Shown: positions 25,346 through 34,130, numbered from the stretch's first letter. The stretch: DNA of 64,000 bases from Paracoccaceae bacterium (GCA_017854585.1 JAFMHK010000002.1:186001-250000); one strand, 5' to 3'. Notes: a model not told the origin generated them from the sequence alone. Numbers and translations: made by a program.

Positions 25346-26119
25346 TCATGGCTGCCCTTTCAGGCGCGCCTGCAACGCCAGCAGATCGGCCCATGCCTCG
25401 CGCTTCATGATTGGCTGGCGCAACAAGAACGCCGGGTGGAACATGGGCAGGGCGGGGCGGCCCAGAACCTCTTCCCACTGTCCACGCATCCGCATGATGC
25501 CACGCCGCCCCAAAAGACCCTGACAGGCAGCGTTGCCCATCAAAACCAGCACGTCGGGACCGGCCAGCACGATGTGCCGCTCGACAAAGGGGCGCATCAT
25601 ATCCAGTTGCGTCTGTGTCGGGTCGGCATTTTGCGGTGGCCGCCAAGGCAACATGTTGGTGATGTAGACGTTCTTGGTCCGGTCCAGATTGATTGCGGCC
25701 AGCATCTTGTCCAGCAACTGTCCGGCGGGGCCGACAAAGGGCTTGCCCTGCAAATCCTCTTCCCGGCCCGGTGCTTCGCCGACAATCATGACGCGTGCGC
25801 CGGGGACGCCGTCGGCAAAAACCAACTGCTTCGCGCTCATCTTGAGATCGCAGTGGGGATACGCCTCCATCGCGGCTCGCAAGGCTTCAATGCTATCTGC
25901 AGCGGCGGCCATTTGGCGCGCGGCATCGACCGGGTCCACTTCCGGCACAAGCGCAGCCTCTGACGGCACAGCCGCGGTTACCGGCGGTGCGGACTTGGGC
26001 GCAGAATCGGTGACCTCGAACCGGTTGACGGGCGCATCCAGCAATGCCTCATCCGCGCCCAGTTCAATCTGCCAGTCCAGCAACGCCTTTGCAGTGTGAA
26101 AATCAAGGTCATCCAACAT
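25346..26119 (-). CDS. Uracil-DNA glycosylase, family 4-like, poor in cluster cysteines
   Basis: A 257-residue protein with a variable N-terminal extension (1-70) and a UDG fold. Active-site motif A is [20 protein letters not shown] (114-133); motif B is HPAFLLRQP (228-236). Family 4 enzymes bind a 4Fe-4S cluster through four cysteines, but only Cys90 and Cys199 occur here. The usual first ligand position reads Tyr87 and the RPPGN-adjacent position reads Trp159. It removes uracil from DNA by family analogy. Possible alternative: a cluster-free alphaproteobacterial subgroup. It is divergent from pyrB. Confidence 0.88.
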   Translation of the reverse strand: MLDDLDFHTAKALLDWQIELGADEALLDAPVNRFEVTDSAPKSAPPVTAAVPSEAALVPEVDPVDAARQMAAAADSIEALRAAMEAYPHCDLKMSAKQLVFADGVPGARVMIVGEAPGREEDLQGKPFVGPAGQLLDKMLAAINLDRTKNVYITNMLPWRPPQNADPTQTQLDMMRPFVERHIVLAGPDVLVLMGNAACQGLLGRRGIMRMRGQWEEVLGRPALPMFHPAFLLRQPIMKREAWADLLALQARLKGQP

Positions 26120-26224
26120 GGTGCCAAGCTACTCCGACGCCTTGGCTTCGTAAATGGCCTGATGGCTTGCCGCGCCGCCGCCCTGCACCTTATAAGACGT
26201 CTGTGCCAGCCAGAGGAAAACACG

Positions 26225-27181
26225 ATGTCGTTTCGCCAAAAGCATCTGTTGGGGATCGAACAACTGGCTCCGGATGAGATCCACACCCTGCTGGATCTGG
26301 CCGATCAATACGCCGAGATGGAGCGCGGTGCATCCAAGCACGGCACCGCTCTGCAGGGTCTGACCCAGATCAACATGTTTTTCGAGGCCTCGACACGGAC
26401 ACAGGCCAGTTTCGAAATTGCGGGCAAACGCCTTGGCGCGGACGTGATGAACATGGCGATGCAGGCCAGTTCGCTCAAGAAGGGCGAAACCCTGATCGAC
26501 ACGGCGCTGACGCTGAACGCGATGCACCCTGACCTGTTGGTGGTGCGCCATCCCCATTCAGGCGCGGTCGAACTTCTGGCGCAAAAGGTGAATTGCGCGG
26601 TTCTGAACGCAGGCGACGGGCGGCATGAACACCCGACGCAGGCCCTGCTGGACGCGCTGACCATTCGGCGCGCCAAGGGGCGGCTGCACCGTCTTAACAT
26701 CGCCATTTGCGGCGATATCGCCCACAGCCGCGTGGCGCGGTCCAATATCTTGTTGCTTGGCAAGCTGGAGAACCGCATTCGCCTGATCGGGCCACCCACC
26801 TTGATGCCCTCGGGTGTCTCCGACTGGGGGGTCGAGGTTTACGACGACATGGCACAGGGGCTGGCCGACTGCGACGTGGTGATGATGCTACGGCTGCAAA
26901 AAGAACGGATGGACGGCGCCTTCATCCCATCCGAACGCGAATACTATCATCGTTTCGGGCTGGACGCCGAGAAGCTGAGCAACGCGAAACCCGACGCCAT
27001 CGTGATGCATCCCGGCCCCATGAACCGCGGGGTGGAGATTGACGGCACACTTGCCGATGACATCAATCGGAGCGTTATTCAGGAACAGGTTGAGATGGGC
27101 GTTGCCGTCCGCATGGCCGCAATGGACCTCCTGGCGCGGAACCTGCGCGCCGCAAGAACGCCAAAAGGGGTCATGGTATGA
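26225..27181 (+). CDS. pyrB: Aspartate carbamoyltransferase catalytic subunit
   Basis: A 318-residue enzyme joining carbamoyl phosphate to aspartate in pyrimidine synthesis. The phosphate loop [13 protein letters not shown] (about 52-64), [12 protein letters not shown], and the aspartate-domain [11 protein letters not shown] are all present. AGAGGA lies eight bases before the start at 26225; a longer in-frame start at 26096 is rejected. Its TGA overlaps the ATG of a small reading frame (ATGA, 27178-27181), and pyrC follows, so it heads a pyrB-pyrC-plsY unit. Confidence 0.97.
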   Translation: MSFRQKHLLGIEQLAPDEIHTLLDLADQYAEMERGASKHGTALQGLTQINMFFEASTRTQASFEIAGKRLGADVMNMAMQASSLKKGETLIDTALTLNAMHPDLLVVRHPHSGAVELLAQKVNCAVLNAGDGRHEHPTQALLDALTIRRAKGRLHRLNIAICGDIAHSRVARSNILLLGKLENRIRLIGPPTLMPSGVSDWGVEVYDDMAQGLADCDVVMMLRLQKERMDGAFIPSEREYYHRFGLDAEKLSNAKPDAIVMHPGPMNRGVEIDGTLADDINRSVIQEQVEMGVAVRMAAMDLLARNLRAARTPKGVMV

Positions 27182-27312
27182 GCGGTTCCAACCGACCCCA
27201 GCCCCTTGGAAACCGCAAGAATGATCTTGGGCGGCACCCGCTGCCCGTTCGCAAGGATGTTGCCACGCCGCGGCAATCTTGGAAGCAACCATCCAAGGGT
27301 CCCAAACCGTGA
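27178..27312 (+). CDS. Possible 44-residue basic peptide between pyrB and the next gene
   Basis: A frame of 44 codons starts at an ATG overlapping the pyrB stop (ATGA) and ends in a TGA overlapping the GTG of the next gene (GTGA, 27309-27312). AAAAGGGG lies seven bases before the ATG. The product is proline/lysine/arginine-rich ([18 protein letters not shown] at the start, KQPSKGPKP at the end) with no recognisable family. The exact tiling argues for translation; codon use is less GC-biased at third positions than in the neighbours, which argues against. Undecided. Confidence 0.45.
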   Translation: MSGSNRPQPLGNRKNDLGRHPLPVRKDVATPRQSWKQPSKGPKP

Positions 27313-27824
27313 TCCCGCCACGCCTGCATATCTTCGCCCTTAACCGTGACGTCACCGCGCGGCACACGAACCTGACGCGGGCACAGGGTGACACGGCTGA
27401 CCTGCCCCCCTTGGCCGACTGGATCGGCGCCGATAGCCTTGCGACCGACAGGATCGAGTTGTTCCCGGTCGAGGATCTGGGGGATCTGGACCTGTCGGCC
27501 TATGTCGGCGCCGCCTTCGATCTGGAGGACGGTCCACTGGCCACCGCCGCCAGCCGATTGAACGCGATTGGCGGCGCGGTCTTGTTGGCCCCCGACAGCG
27601 CCGTCGACGGCGCGCTGGTGCCCGGCCCCGAGGCGACGCTGATTGCATCGCTGCCGATGGCGGTGGCGGACCATGACGCCGACCTGCCCAAGGCGGTCGT
27701 GACGCCAAGCCCTGCGTCCACCCCAGAACCACAGATCGCACCCGAGCCGCTCAGACCCGCCATCGTTCTTTGGGTCTTGCTGACGATACTGGTCGTGGCA
27801 GGTGTATCTTGGTGGCTGACGTGA
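27309..27824 (+). CDS. C-terminally anchored protein of unknown function, pyrB-pyrC operon
   Basis: A 171-residue acidic protein with one hydrophobic helix at the very C-terminus (PAIVLWVLLTILVVAGVSWWLT), so it should be a tail-anchored inner-membrane protein facing the cytoplasm. A proline-rich linker (about 120-148) precedes the helix. The start is taken as GTG at 27309, with AAGGG eight bases upstream; TTG at 27279 is an alternative. I recognise no domain. It sits between pyrB and pyrC; a membrane-linked role with the carbamoyltransferase complex would be speculation. Confidence 0.75.
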   Translation: MIPPRLHIFALNRDVTARHTNLTRAQGDTADLPPLADWIGADSLATDRIELFPVEDLGDLDLSAYVGAAFDLEDGPLATAASRLNAIGGAVLLAPDSAVDGALVPGPEATLIASLPMAVADHDADLPKAVVTPSPASTPEPQIAPEPLRPAIVLWVLLTILVVAGVSWWLT

Positions 27825-28090
27825 CTGACCAACCCGCTGCCTTCGCCCTTCCGTGCGCCACTGCCGCAAGCATCGGGCTGGGCTTTTCAGGGGCGGTGAC
27901 AGCCCCCGGCAAAGGTGGGTTCGCCCACCTGCCCGCACCGCCAATGCCAAAGGAACAAGACCGCCGCCACGATACCTGGCACCCCAAGCAATTCCGCATC
28001 GGGTTTCGCCAAACGTGGGATCCGCGCCATATCCACGCTCGGATCCATTGCGCTGTTGATGCCACCCGCCAAAGGGCCACTTGCCAATGA
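27821..28090 (+). CDS. Possible 89-residue reading frame bridging to pyrC
   Basis: A GTG at 27821 overlaps the preceding stop (GTGA) and the frame ends in a TGA overlapping the pyrC ATG (ATGA, 28087-28090). Without it there would be a 262-base gap inside the operon. The product shows no known domain. On the opposite strand the same bases (28099 down to 27887) also stay open and contain a plausible membrane helix (GVPGIVAAVLFLWHW), so the coding strand is uncertain. Listed because of the exact tiling only. Confidence 0.35.
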   Translation: MTDQPAAFALPCATAASIGLGFSGAVTAPGKGGFAHLPAPPMPKEQDRRHDTWHPKQFRIGFRQTWDPRHIHARIHCAVDATRQRATCQ

Positions 28091-29361
28091 CCAACGCACT
28101 TTACCGTAACGCGCGCCTGATCGATCCGGCAGCAGGGACCGAAACGCTTGGCTGGCTCCGCATCGAAGGCGGCCTGATCGCCGAAATGGGCGAGGGTCCG
28201 CGCGCAGGCGGCATCGATTGCGGCGGGCTTTGTCTTGCCCCCGGTATCGTCGATATCGGCGTCAAAGTTGGCGAACCGGGCGAACGGCACAAGGAATCGT
28301 TTCGGACCGCAGGGGCCGCCGCCGCGGCGGGCGGTGTCACCACCATCGTCACCCGCCCCGACACAACCACCCCCATCGATACCCCCGAGGTGTTGGAATT
28401 CGTCAAGAAGCGCGGACAGGAAAGCGCTCCGGTGCACTTCCGCCCGATGGCCGCCCTGACCAAGGACCGCGCCGGGCGCGAAATGACGGAAATCGGGTTT
28501 CTGCGCGATGCCGGGGCCGTGGCCTTCACCGACGGCGATCATGTGGTCACCGATACCAAGGTGCTGTCACGCTGCATGACCTATGCCCGCAGTCTCGGCG
28601 CGCTGATTGTGGGGCATCCGCAGGATCCGGGGCTCAGCCACGGGGCGGCCGTCACCTCGGGCAAATTCGCATCACTGCGCGGGTTGCCGTCTGTTACACC
28701 GATGGCGGAACGCATCGGGCTGGAGCGTGACCTTGCGTTGGTCGAAATGACGGGCGTCGCCTATCATGCGGACCAGATCACCACGGCCGCTGCCCTGCCC
28801 GCCCTTGCCCGCGCAAAGGCGCTGGGTCTGAACGTCACGGCGGGCATCTCGATCCACCATCTGACGCTGAATGAATTGGATGTTGCCGACTATCGCACCT
28901 TCTTCAAGGTCAAGCCGCCGCTGCGGTCCGAAGACGACCGCATGGCCATGGTCGAGGCCGTGCGTGACGGTCTGATCGACATCATCTGTTCGATGCACAC
29001 GCCGCAGGACGAGGAAAGCAAGCGCCTGCCGTTTGAGGCCGCCGCATCTGGTGCCGTCGGTCTTGAAACGCTGCTGCCGGCCGCGTTGCGGCTTTATCAT
29101 GCGGGTCACCTGACGCTGCCTGAACTCTTTCGCGCGATATCCCTCAATCCGGCGCGCCGTTTCGGCGTCCCGGGGGGGGATTTGCGTGTCGGCGCGCCCG
29201 CCGATGTGGTCCTGTTCAACCCCGATACCCCCATCGTTCTGGATCGTTTCACGCTGCGATCGAAATCCAAGAACACCCCGTTCGATGGTCAGCGGATGCA
29301 GGGACGGGTGGAAAAGACGTTGGTCGGCGGCGTCATTGCCTATGAACGGAGCAAATCCTGA
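28087..29361 (+). CDS. pyrC: Dihydroorotase-like protein, probably non-catalytic (PyrC'/PyrX type)
   Basis: A 424-residue amidohydrolase-fold protein next to pyrB. Active dihydroorotases carry D-x-H-x-H after APG; here it reads APGIVDIGVKVGEPG, with Gly58 and Lys60 for the two histidines. The H-x-x-H pair reads H227-x-x-Q230. The D-H-A-P-H segment reads M303-H-T-P-Q307. The metal centre is therefore gone while the fold motifs (TPHHL-like SIHHLTL, KVKPPLR, PFEAAASGAVGLET) remain. In pseudomonads an inactive homologue of this kind assembles with PyrB; a second, catalytic dihydroorotase is then needed elsewhere. It overlaps plsY by one base. Confidence 0.9.
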   Translation: MTNALYRNARLIDPAAGTETLGWLRIEGGLIAEMGEGPRAGGIDCGGLCLAPGIVDIGVKVGEPGERHKESFRTAGAAAAAGGVTTIVTRPDTTTPIDTPEVLEFVKKRGQESAPVHFRPMAALTKDRAGREMTEIGFLRDAGAVAFTDGDHVVTDTKVLSRCMTYARSLGALIVGHPQDPGLSHGAAVTSGKFASLRGLPSVTPMAERIGLERDLALVEMTGVAYHADQITTAAALPALARAKALGLNVTAGISIHHLTLNELDVADYRTFFKVKPPLRSEDDRMAMVEAVRDGLIDIICSMHTPQDEESKRLPFEAAASGAVGLETLLPAALRLYHAGHLTLPELFRAISLNPARRFGVPGGDLRVGAPADVVLFNPDTPIVLDRFTLRSKSKNTPFDGQRMQGRVEKTLVGGVIAYERSKS

Positions 29362-29966
29362 TGCCAATATTCGACACCGCCCCCGGCTTGCTCGCGATCA
29401 CGGCTGCGCTGGCTTATCTGCTTGGTTCCGTTCCGTTCGGCATCGTGATGGCGCGGCTGTTCGGGTTGGGTGACATTCGCCACATCGGGTCGGGCAACAT
29501 AGGGGCCACCAACGTCTTGCGCACGGGCAACAAGATGGCGGCCCTGCTGACCTTGGTTCTTGATGCGGGCAAAGGGGCGATTGCAGTGTTGGTCGCACGT
29601 GCATTTCTGGCCGAGGACGCCGTTCAGCTCGCTGCCTTCGCGGCCTTCCTCGGGCATTGCTTTCCCATCTTTCTGCGGTTCAAGGGCGGCAAGGGTGTGG
29701 CCACCTACCTTGGCACGCTGATGGCCCTGTTCTGGCCCGCGGGCATTGCCGCTTGTGCCCTCTGGGCGCTGACCGCCGCGGTCACGCGCTATTCATCGTT
29801 ATCCGCACTTGTCGCCGCAGCACTCACACCTGCGGCCATCTATATGCTGGGCATGCCGACGGCCGGTCTTCTGACCCTGTTGCTTGCCGCGTTGATTTTT
29901 AACCGACATGAGGCCAACATCATGCGACTGCTCAAGGGAGCAGAGCCAAAAATCGGCAAGTCTTGA
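29361..29966 (+). CDS. plsY: Glycerol-3-phosphate acyltransferase PlsY
   Basis: A 201-residue membrane enzyme using acyl-phosphate to acylate glycerol-3-phosphate, the first step of phospholipid synthesis. All three conserved loops are present: YLLGSVPFGIV, IGSGNIGATNVLRTG (about 42-56) and FKGGKGVAT (about 109-117), plus a C-terminal NRHEANIMRLLKGAEPKI. Five membrane helices are expected. It starts within the pyrC stop (TGATG). Confidence 0.97.
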   Translation: MPIFDTAPGLLAITAALAYLLGSVPFGIVMARLFGLGDIRHIGSGNIGATNVLRTGNKMAALLTLVLDAGKGAIAVLVARAFLAEDAVQLAAFAAFLGHCFPIFLRFKGGKGVATYLGTLMALFWPAGIAACALWALTAAVTRYSSLSALVAAALTPAAIYMLGMPTAGLLTLLLAALIFNRHEANIMRLLKGAEPKIGKS

Positions 29967-29996
29967 CCGGTAACGCAATCTGAAAGGGACAGAACC

Positions 29997-30386
29997 ATGG
30001 ATTTCAGCACCGCCGCCCGCACCGTCCTCACGCAAAAATACGCAACTTTTTCGGGTCGCGCCGCGCGATCGGAATTCTGGTGGTTCGCCCTGTTCAGCTT
30101 TGGCATGTCGATCATCCTCAACATCGTCGATGCTGCGCTGTTCAGCTCTCTGACCGGCGGCGTGGGCCTTCTGGGCCTGATCTGGATGCTGGCCGTGATC
30201 GTACCGTCAATCGCCGTGGGCGTGCGCAGATTGCATGATGTGGACAAATCCGGCTGGTGGTACCTGCTGATCTTTGTTCCGCTGATCGGCGTGCTGATCC
30301 TGATCTATTTCTTCATCCAGAAAGGCACGGACGGGCCAAACCAGTTCGGGAACGATCCGATCGCCGCTGGTCAGATCGCTGCCTAG
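29997..30386 (+). CDS. DUF805 membrane protein
   Basis: A 129-residue small inner-membrane protein of the DUF805/YhaH family, function unknown. Hallmarks: FSGRAARSEFWWF at the start (R-x-x-R-x-x-FW), three to four hydrophobic helices (about 27-50, 58-75, 88-108), VRRLHDVDKSGWW before the last helices, and KGTDGPNQFGNDP at the end. AAAGGGA precedes the ATG. Its stop shares CTAG with the convergent gshA stop (30383-30386). Confidence 0.93.
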   Translation: MDFSTAARTVLTQKYATFSGRAARSEFWWFALFSFGMSIILNIVDAALFSSLTGGVGLLGLIWMLAVIVPSIAVGVRRLHDVDKSGWWYLLIFVPLIGVLILIYFFIQKGTDGPNQFGNDPIAAGQIAA

Positions 30387-31753
30387 TATCGATAAGCCTC
30401 GTAGATCCGGGTCAGATCGCCGCCCCAATCGCCATAATAATGCGCCAACATTTCATCGGCGGGGGTTTGGCCCGTTTCCACGCTATCCTTGAGCGCGTTC
30501 AGGAAATGCGTCTCATCCGCGATCAATCCACCGGCACCGGGCCGCGCCCGCGCCTTCAGGCCCGCTTCGGAAATGGCCAGAACCTCGCGTGCCAGATCAA
30601 GCATACCGATCTTGCCGACCACCGCCTGCAGCCCATCGACCGATGACGCCACGCGCAGTGCGTCGCGTGTTTCGGCATCCCACCCCTTGACCAGATCCCA
30701 TGCCGCATCCAGCGCGCTTTGGTCATACATCAGCCCCACCCAGAACGCGGGCAAGGCGCACAACCGCCGCCACGGGCCGCCGTCGGCACCTCGCATCTCG
30801 ATGAATTTCTTGAGCCGCGCTTCGGGGAAGATCGTGGTCAGGTGGTCCGCGAAATCCGAAAGGGTGGGCTTTTCTCCGGGTAGCGCGGGTAATTCGCCCT
30901 TCAGGAAATCCCGGAACGACTGGCCCAGCGCATTGATGTATTTGCCATCGCGGTAGACGAAATACATCGGCACATCCAACGCGTAATCCACATACCGTTC
31001 AAACCCGAAACCGTCTTCGAACGCAAAAGGCAGCATGCCGGTGCGATCCGGGTCAAGGTTGCGCCAAACCAGCGCGCGCCAGCTTTTGTGGCCGTTCACC
31101 TTGCCCTCGAAAAAGGGCGAGTTGGCAAACAGCGCTGTCGCCACCGGCTGCAACGCCAAGGCCACGCGGAACTTCTGCACCATGTCCGCCTCGGACCCGA
31201 AATCAAGGTTGACCTGTACCGTGCAGGTCCGGCGCATCATGGTGGTGCCCATGGTGCCGACTTTCTGCATGTAGGCATCCATCAACTTGTAACGGCCCTT
31301 GGGCATCAGCGGCATCTGGTCATGCATCCAGATCGGCGCGGCCCCCAGTCCGATGAATTCCACGCCGATCTGGTCGGCCACTGTCTTGACCTCCCGCAGG
31401 TGGTCGTTCACCTCGTCGCAGGTCTGGTGAATCGTCTCCAGCGGAGCGCCGGACAGCTCCAGCGCGCCACCGGGTTCCAGACTGACATTCGCGCCGTCCT
31501 TTTCCAGCCCGATGATGTGGCCGCCTTCCAACACGGGGTTCCAGGCAAAGCGGTCGCGCAACCCCTCCAGCACCGCCTTGATCGACCGTTCGCCCTCGTA
31601 GGGCAGTGGCAAGAGAGTATCGCGGCAATAACCGAATTTCTCGTGCTCGGTGCCAATCCGCCAAGCATCCTTGGGTTTGCTGCCCTCAGCCAGATACTCG
31701 ACCATCTGCTCGTGCCGTTCGATCGGGCCGCCGCCGGATTGAGGGATTGACAT
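30383..31753 (-). CDS. gshA: Glutamate-cysteine ligase, plant/alphaproteobacterial type
   Basis: A 456-residue enzyme for the first step of glutathione synthesis, of the family shared by plants and alphaproteobacteria rather than the E. coli type. Seen: WRIGTEHEKFGY (about 31-42), GANVSLEPGGALELSGAPL (substrate site), PMMPKGRY-like PLMPKGRYKLMDAYM and RTCTVQVNLDF. The start at 31753 has GGAG eight bases upstream; the in-frame 31813 is rejected. It is last in an rsmE / membrane protein / gshA minus-strand unit, 56 bases after the preceding stop. Confidence 0.95.
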   Translation of the reverse strand: MSIPQSGGGPIERHEQMVEYLAEGSKPKDAWRIGTEHEKFGYCRDTLLPLPYEGERSIKAVLEGLRDRFAWNPVLEGGHIIGLEKDGANVSLEPGGALELSGAPLETIHQTCDEVNDHLREVKTVADQIGVEFIGLGAAPIWMHDQMPLMPKGRYKLMDAYMQKVGTMGTTMMRRTCTVQVNLDFGSEADMVQKFRVALALQPVATALFANSPFFEGKVNGHKSWRALVWRNLDPDRTGMLPFAFEDGFGFERYVDYALDVPMYFVYRDGKYINALGQSFRDFLKGELPALPGEKPTLSDFADHLTTIFPEARLKKFIEMRGADGGPWRRLCALPAFWVGLMYDQSALDAAWDLVKGWDAETRDALRVASSVDGLQAVVGKIGMLDLAREVLAISEAGLKARARPGAGGLIADETHFLNALKDSVETGQTPADEMLAHYYGDWGGDLTRIYEAYRY

Positions 31754-31809
31754 GAAAGAGGCTCCGATCTGGCTGCACGTGTTCAATACCGAGACCTGAA
31801 CCGCACCGT

Positions 31810-32334
31810 TCACCGTGTCAAGGCCGGGTGGCTACGGTCTCTGCGCCACAACACGGTGGTGCCCGGCACGTCCTGCGCAAGCGCCGACAACAATTGCTGG
31901 CTGCGCAGGCCATCCAAGGCTGTGAAGGCATCAAACAACGCTTCGGCGCCACGCGCATCGGCCGGAATGACCAACACCTCGTTCGCCTGCGCCAGCACCC
32001 AATAGGCCTTCTTGTCCCCCGCCCGCCGCAACGACACCCCGTCCAGCAGGTCCATGGCGATCGCGCCGCCATAGTAAGGACCAAGATAATCAATCTGCCC
32101 TTCCGTCACGGTCACCACACCCGGCCCCTGACCAGAGGTGGCAAACCGCGCACGGCGGATCGCGGGCACAAGCGACAAGGCTCCCGCCACGACCAGAACC
32201 CAGCCAAAGGCCGGCAAGATCACACCGTGCCGTTGTGCAACCCACAAACCGAATGCCGCAACCGCAACCGCCGCAATCACCTCGCGCCAGCGGATCAGCA
32301 CGGCACGCGCCTCCGGGCGCAGGAAGCCGCTCAC
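31810..32334 (-). CDS. Two-helix membrane protein between rsmE and gshA
   Basis: A 174-residue protein starting at a GTG that overlaps the rsmE stop (GTGA, 32331-32334), hence coupled to it. Two hydrophobic helices lie near the N-terminus (about 17-32 and 38-60), followed by a soluble beta-rich domain of about 105 residues (VVTVTEGQIDYLGPYYGG ... VLWRRDRSHPALTR). This topology resembles small PH-like or GYF-like membrane proteins, but I recognise no named family. The position between rRNA methylation and glutathione synthesis gives no clear functional hint. Confidence 0.75.
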   Translation of the reverse strand: MSGFLRPEARAVLIRWREVIAAVAVAAFGLWVAQRHGVILPAFGWVLVVAGALSLVPAIRRARFATSGQGPGVVTVTEGQIDYLGPYYGGAIAMDLLDGVSLRRAGDKKAYWVLAQANEVLVIPADARGAEALFDAFTALDGLRSQQLLSALAQDVPGTTVLWRRDRSHPALTR

Positions 32335-33059
32335 CAGTCGCCCCGGTTTGCCTGAAACAGCGTCAAGGCCGCGACTGCCGCCGTATCGGCCCGCAAGATA
32401 CGCGGACCCAGCGACAGCGGCGTCACGAACGGCAAACCGCGCAACCGCGCCCGTTCCGCATCGGAAAACCCGCCCTCGGGTCCGATCAGAATTGCCCATT
32501 TCTCGGCGGCGGGGGCGGCCTGCAACGCGGTCTGCGCGCCGACCATGCTCTCATCCGCAAAGATCAGGTGCCGATCTTCCGGCCAGTCGCGCAAGACAGT
32601 ATCCAGCTTTGACAACTCCGCCACCTCGGGTACGAATGTGCCGCCACATTGCTCAGCGGCCTCAATGGCATGAGCCTGCAACCGGTCTTGGCGGATGCGT
32701 TCAGAGTTGGTGAATGCCGTCTGCACCGGGCAAATCCGCACGGCCCCCATCTCGGTCGCCTTTTCGACGATGAAATCGGTCCGCGCCTTCTTGATCGGGG
32801 CAAACAGCAGCCACAGGTCAGGCGGCATCTGCAAAGGGCGTGTCTGCACGTCACAGACAAGGATACCGCCACGCTTGCCCGCCTTGACCACCTCGGCGCG
32901 CCACTCTCCGTCCTTGCTGTTGAACAATGCAATCGCTGCGCCAACATCCTGTCGCATGACGCCAAACAGGTAATGCGCCTGTTCCCGCGACAAGGGAACG
33001 GTTTGCCCCGCCCCCAAGGCGTGATCTACAAACAGGCGTATCTTGGGCATCGCGGACAT
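32331..33059 (-). CDS. rsmE: 16S rRNA (uracil1498-N3)-methyltransferase RsmE
   Basis: A protein of about 240 residues with an N-terminal PUA-like domain (KIRLFVDHAL ... HYLFGVMRQ) and a C-terminal SPOUT (trefoil-knot) methyltransferase domain with PIKKARTDFIVEKATEMG, LIGPEGGFSDAE and LSLGPRILRADTA, all diagnostic for RsmE. Two start codons (33059 and 33050) are possible; neither has a good ribosome site. The start lies only 12-21 bases from the divergent ubiA start, leaving almost no room for separate upstream promoters. Confidence 0.94.
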   Translation of the reverse strand: MSAMPKIRLFVDHALGAGQTVPLSREQAHYLFGVMRQDVGAAIALFNSKDGEWRAEVVKAGKRGGILVCDVQTRPLQMPPDLWLLFAPIKKARTDFIVEKATEMGAVRICPVQTAFTNSERIRQDRLQAHAIEAAEQCGGTFVPEVAELSKLDTVLRDWPEDRHLIFADESMVGAQTALQAAPAAEKWAILIGPEGGFSDAERARLRGLPFVTPLSLGPRILRADTAAVAALTLFQANRGDW

Positions 33060-33071
33060 GAGGCAAGACAT

Positions 33072-34067
33072 ATGAGCGTGACGGACGGAACGCCAGAGGC
33101 AGAGGTCGATCTTGCGGATCGCGTCGGCGGTGAAGTCGCGGATGCCGTCCGCGGCAACTGGGTTGACCATGCCGCGCCTGGGTGGTCGCGGCCCTATCTC
33201 CGCCTGTCTCGGGCCGACCGGCCAATCGGGACGTGGTTGTTGCTGCTGCCTTGCTGGTGGGGGGTATTGCTAGCCGCCGCCGCTGATCCCGCTGGCTTGC
33301 GTCTGTTCGACGGCTGGATCGTCATCGGGTGCGCTATCGGGGCCTTCTTGATGCGGGGCGCGGGCTGCACTTGGAACGATATCACCGATCGCAATTTTGA
33401 CGCCGCCGTGGCGCGTACCAAAAGCCGCCCCATCCCATCCGGGCAGGTCACCGTCAGACAGGCGTTCTTGTGGTTGATGGTCCAATGCCTGATTGCGCTG
33501 GTGATCTTGCTGAGCTTCAACCTCAACGCCATTATTCTGGGTATCGTGGCGCTGGTACCAGTCGCGATCTATCCATTTGCAAAGCGGTTCACTTGGTGGC
33601 CACAGGTCTTTCTGGGGCTGGCGTTCAACTGGGGCGCTCTGTTGGCATGGACGGCACATGACGGGTCACTGGGTTGGCCCGCCGTCCTGCTTTACCTCTC
33701 AGGCATTGCATGGACGTTATTTTACGACACGATCTATGCACACCAAGATACCGAGGACGATGCCCTGATCGGCGTGAAGTCCACGGCCCGGTTGTTTGGC
33801 GCCGCAACAGTCCCATGGTTGCGCGGGTTCATGGTGGCAAGCGTGGTGCTGATGACCGCCGCCGCCATCGTGGCACTGGCCCCCGGCGGCAATATGCTTG
33901 CAATGGTGCTGGCGGTGGGCGGCGCTTGGGCAATGGGCTGGCACATGGCGTGGCAACTGGGGCAACTCAAGATCGACGACGCCGATGTCTGCCTGCGACT
34001 GTTCCGGTCCAATCGCAATACCGGACTGCTGGTCGCGCTGTTTTTCGCCGCTGCGGCGCTGCTGTGA
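33072..34067 (+). CDS. ubiA: 4-hydroxybenzoate polyprenyltransferase UbiA
   Basis: A 331-residue intramembrane prenyltransferase that attaches the polyprenyl tail to 4-hydroxybenzoate in ubiquinone synthesis. The two aspartate-rich motifs are NDITDRNFD (first) and the DTEDD of YAHQDTEDDALIG (second). About nine hydrophobic helices span the protein after a hydrophilic N-terminal arm ending PYLRLSRADRPIGTWLLLLP. The start at 33072 follows GAGGC by about eight bases. Confidence 0.96.
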   Translation: MSVTDGTPEAEVDLADRVGGEVADAVRGNWVDHAAPGWSRPYLRLSRADRPIGTWLLLLPCWWGVLLAAAADPAGLRLFDGWIVIGCAIGAFLMRGAGCTWNDITDRNFDAAVARTKSRPIPSGQVTVRQAFLWLMVQCLIALVILLSFNLNAIILGIVALVPVAIYPFAKRFTWWPQVFLGLAFNWGALLAWTAHDGSLGWPAVLLYLSGIAWTLFYDTIYAHQDTEDDALIGVKSTARLFGAATVPWLRGFMVASVVLMTAAAIVALAPGGNMLAMVLAVGGAWAMGWHMAWQLGQLKIDDADVCLRLFRSNRNTGLLVALFFAAAALL

Positions 34068-34130
34068 TTGAACACCGCCGCACAAGGCGATAACCCGGGT
34101 AACAACCGTGCAGCAGGTAATCGTTCTCGG

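Noticed and set aside
5558-30386. Shared CTAG at convergent stop codons (5558-5561 and 30383-30386) as a regulatory signal
   Set aside because: TAG on one strand overlapping TAG on the other necessarily gives CTAG; two cases can arise by simple gene packing.
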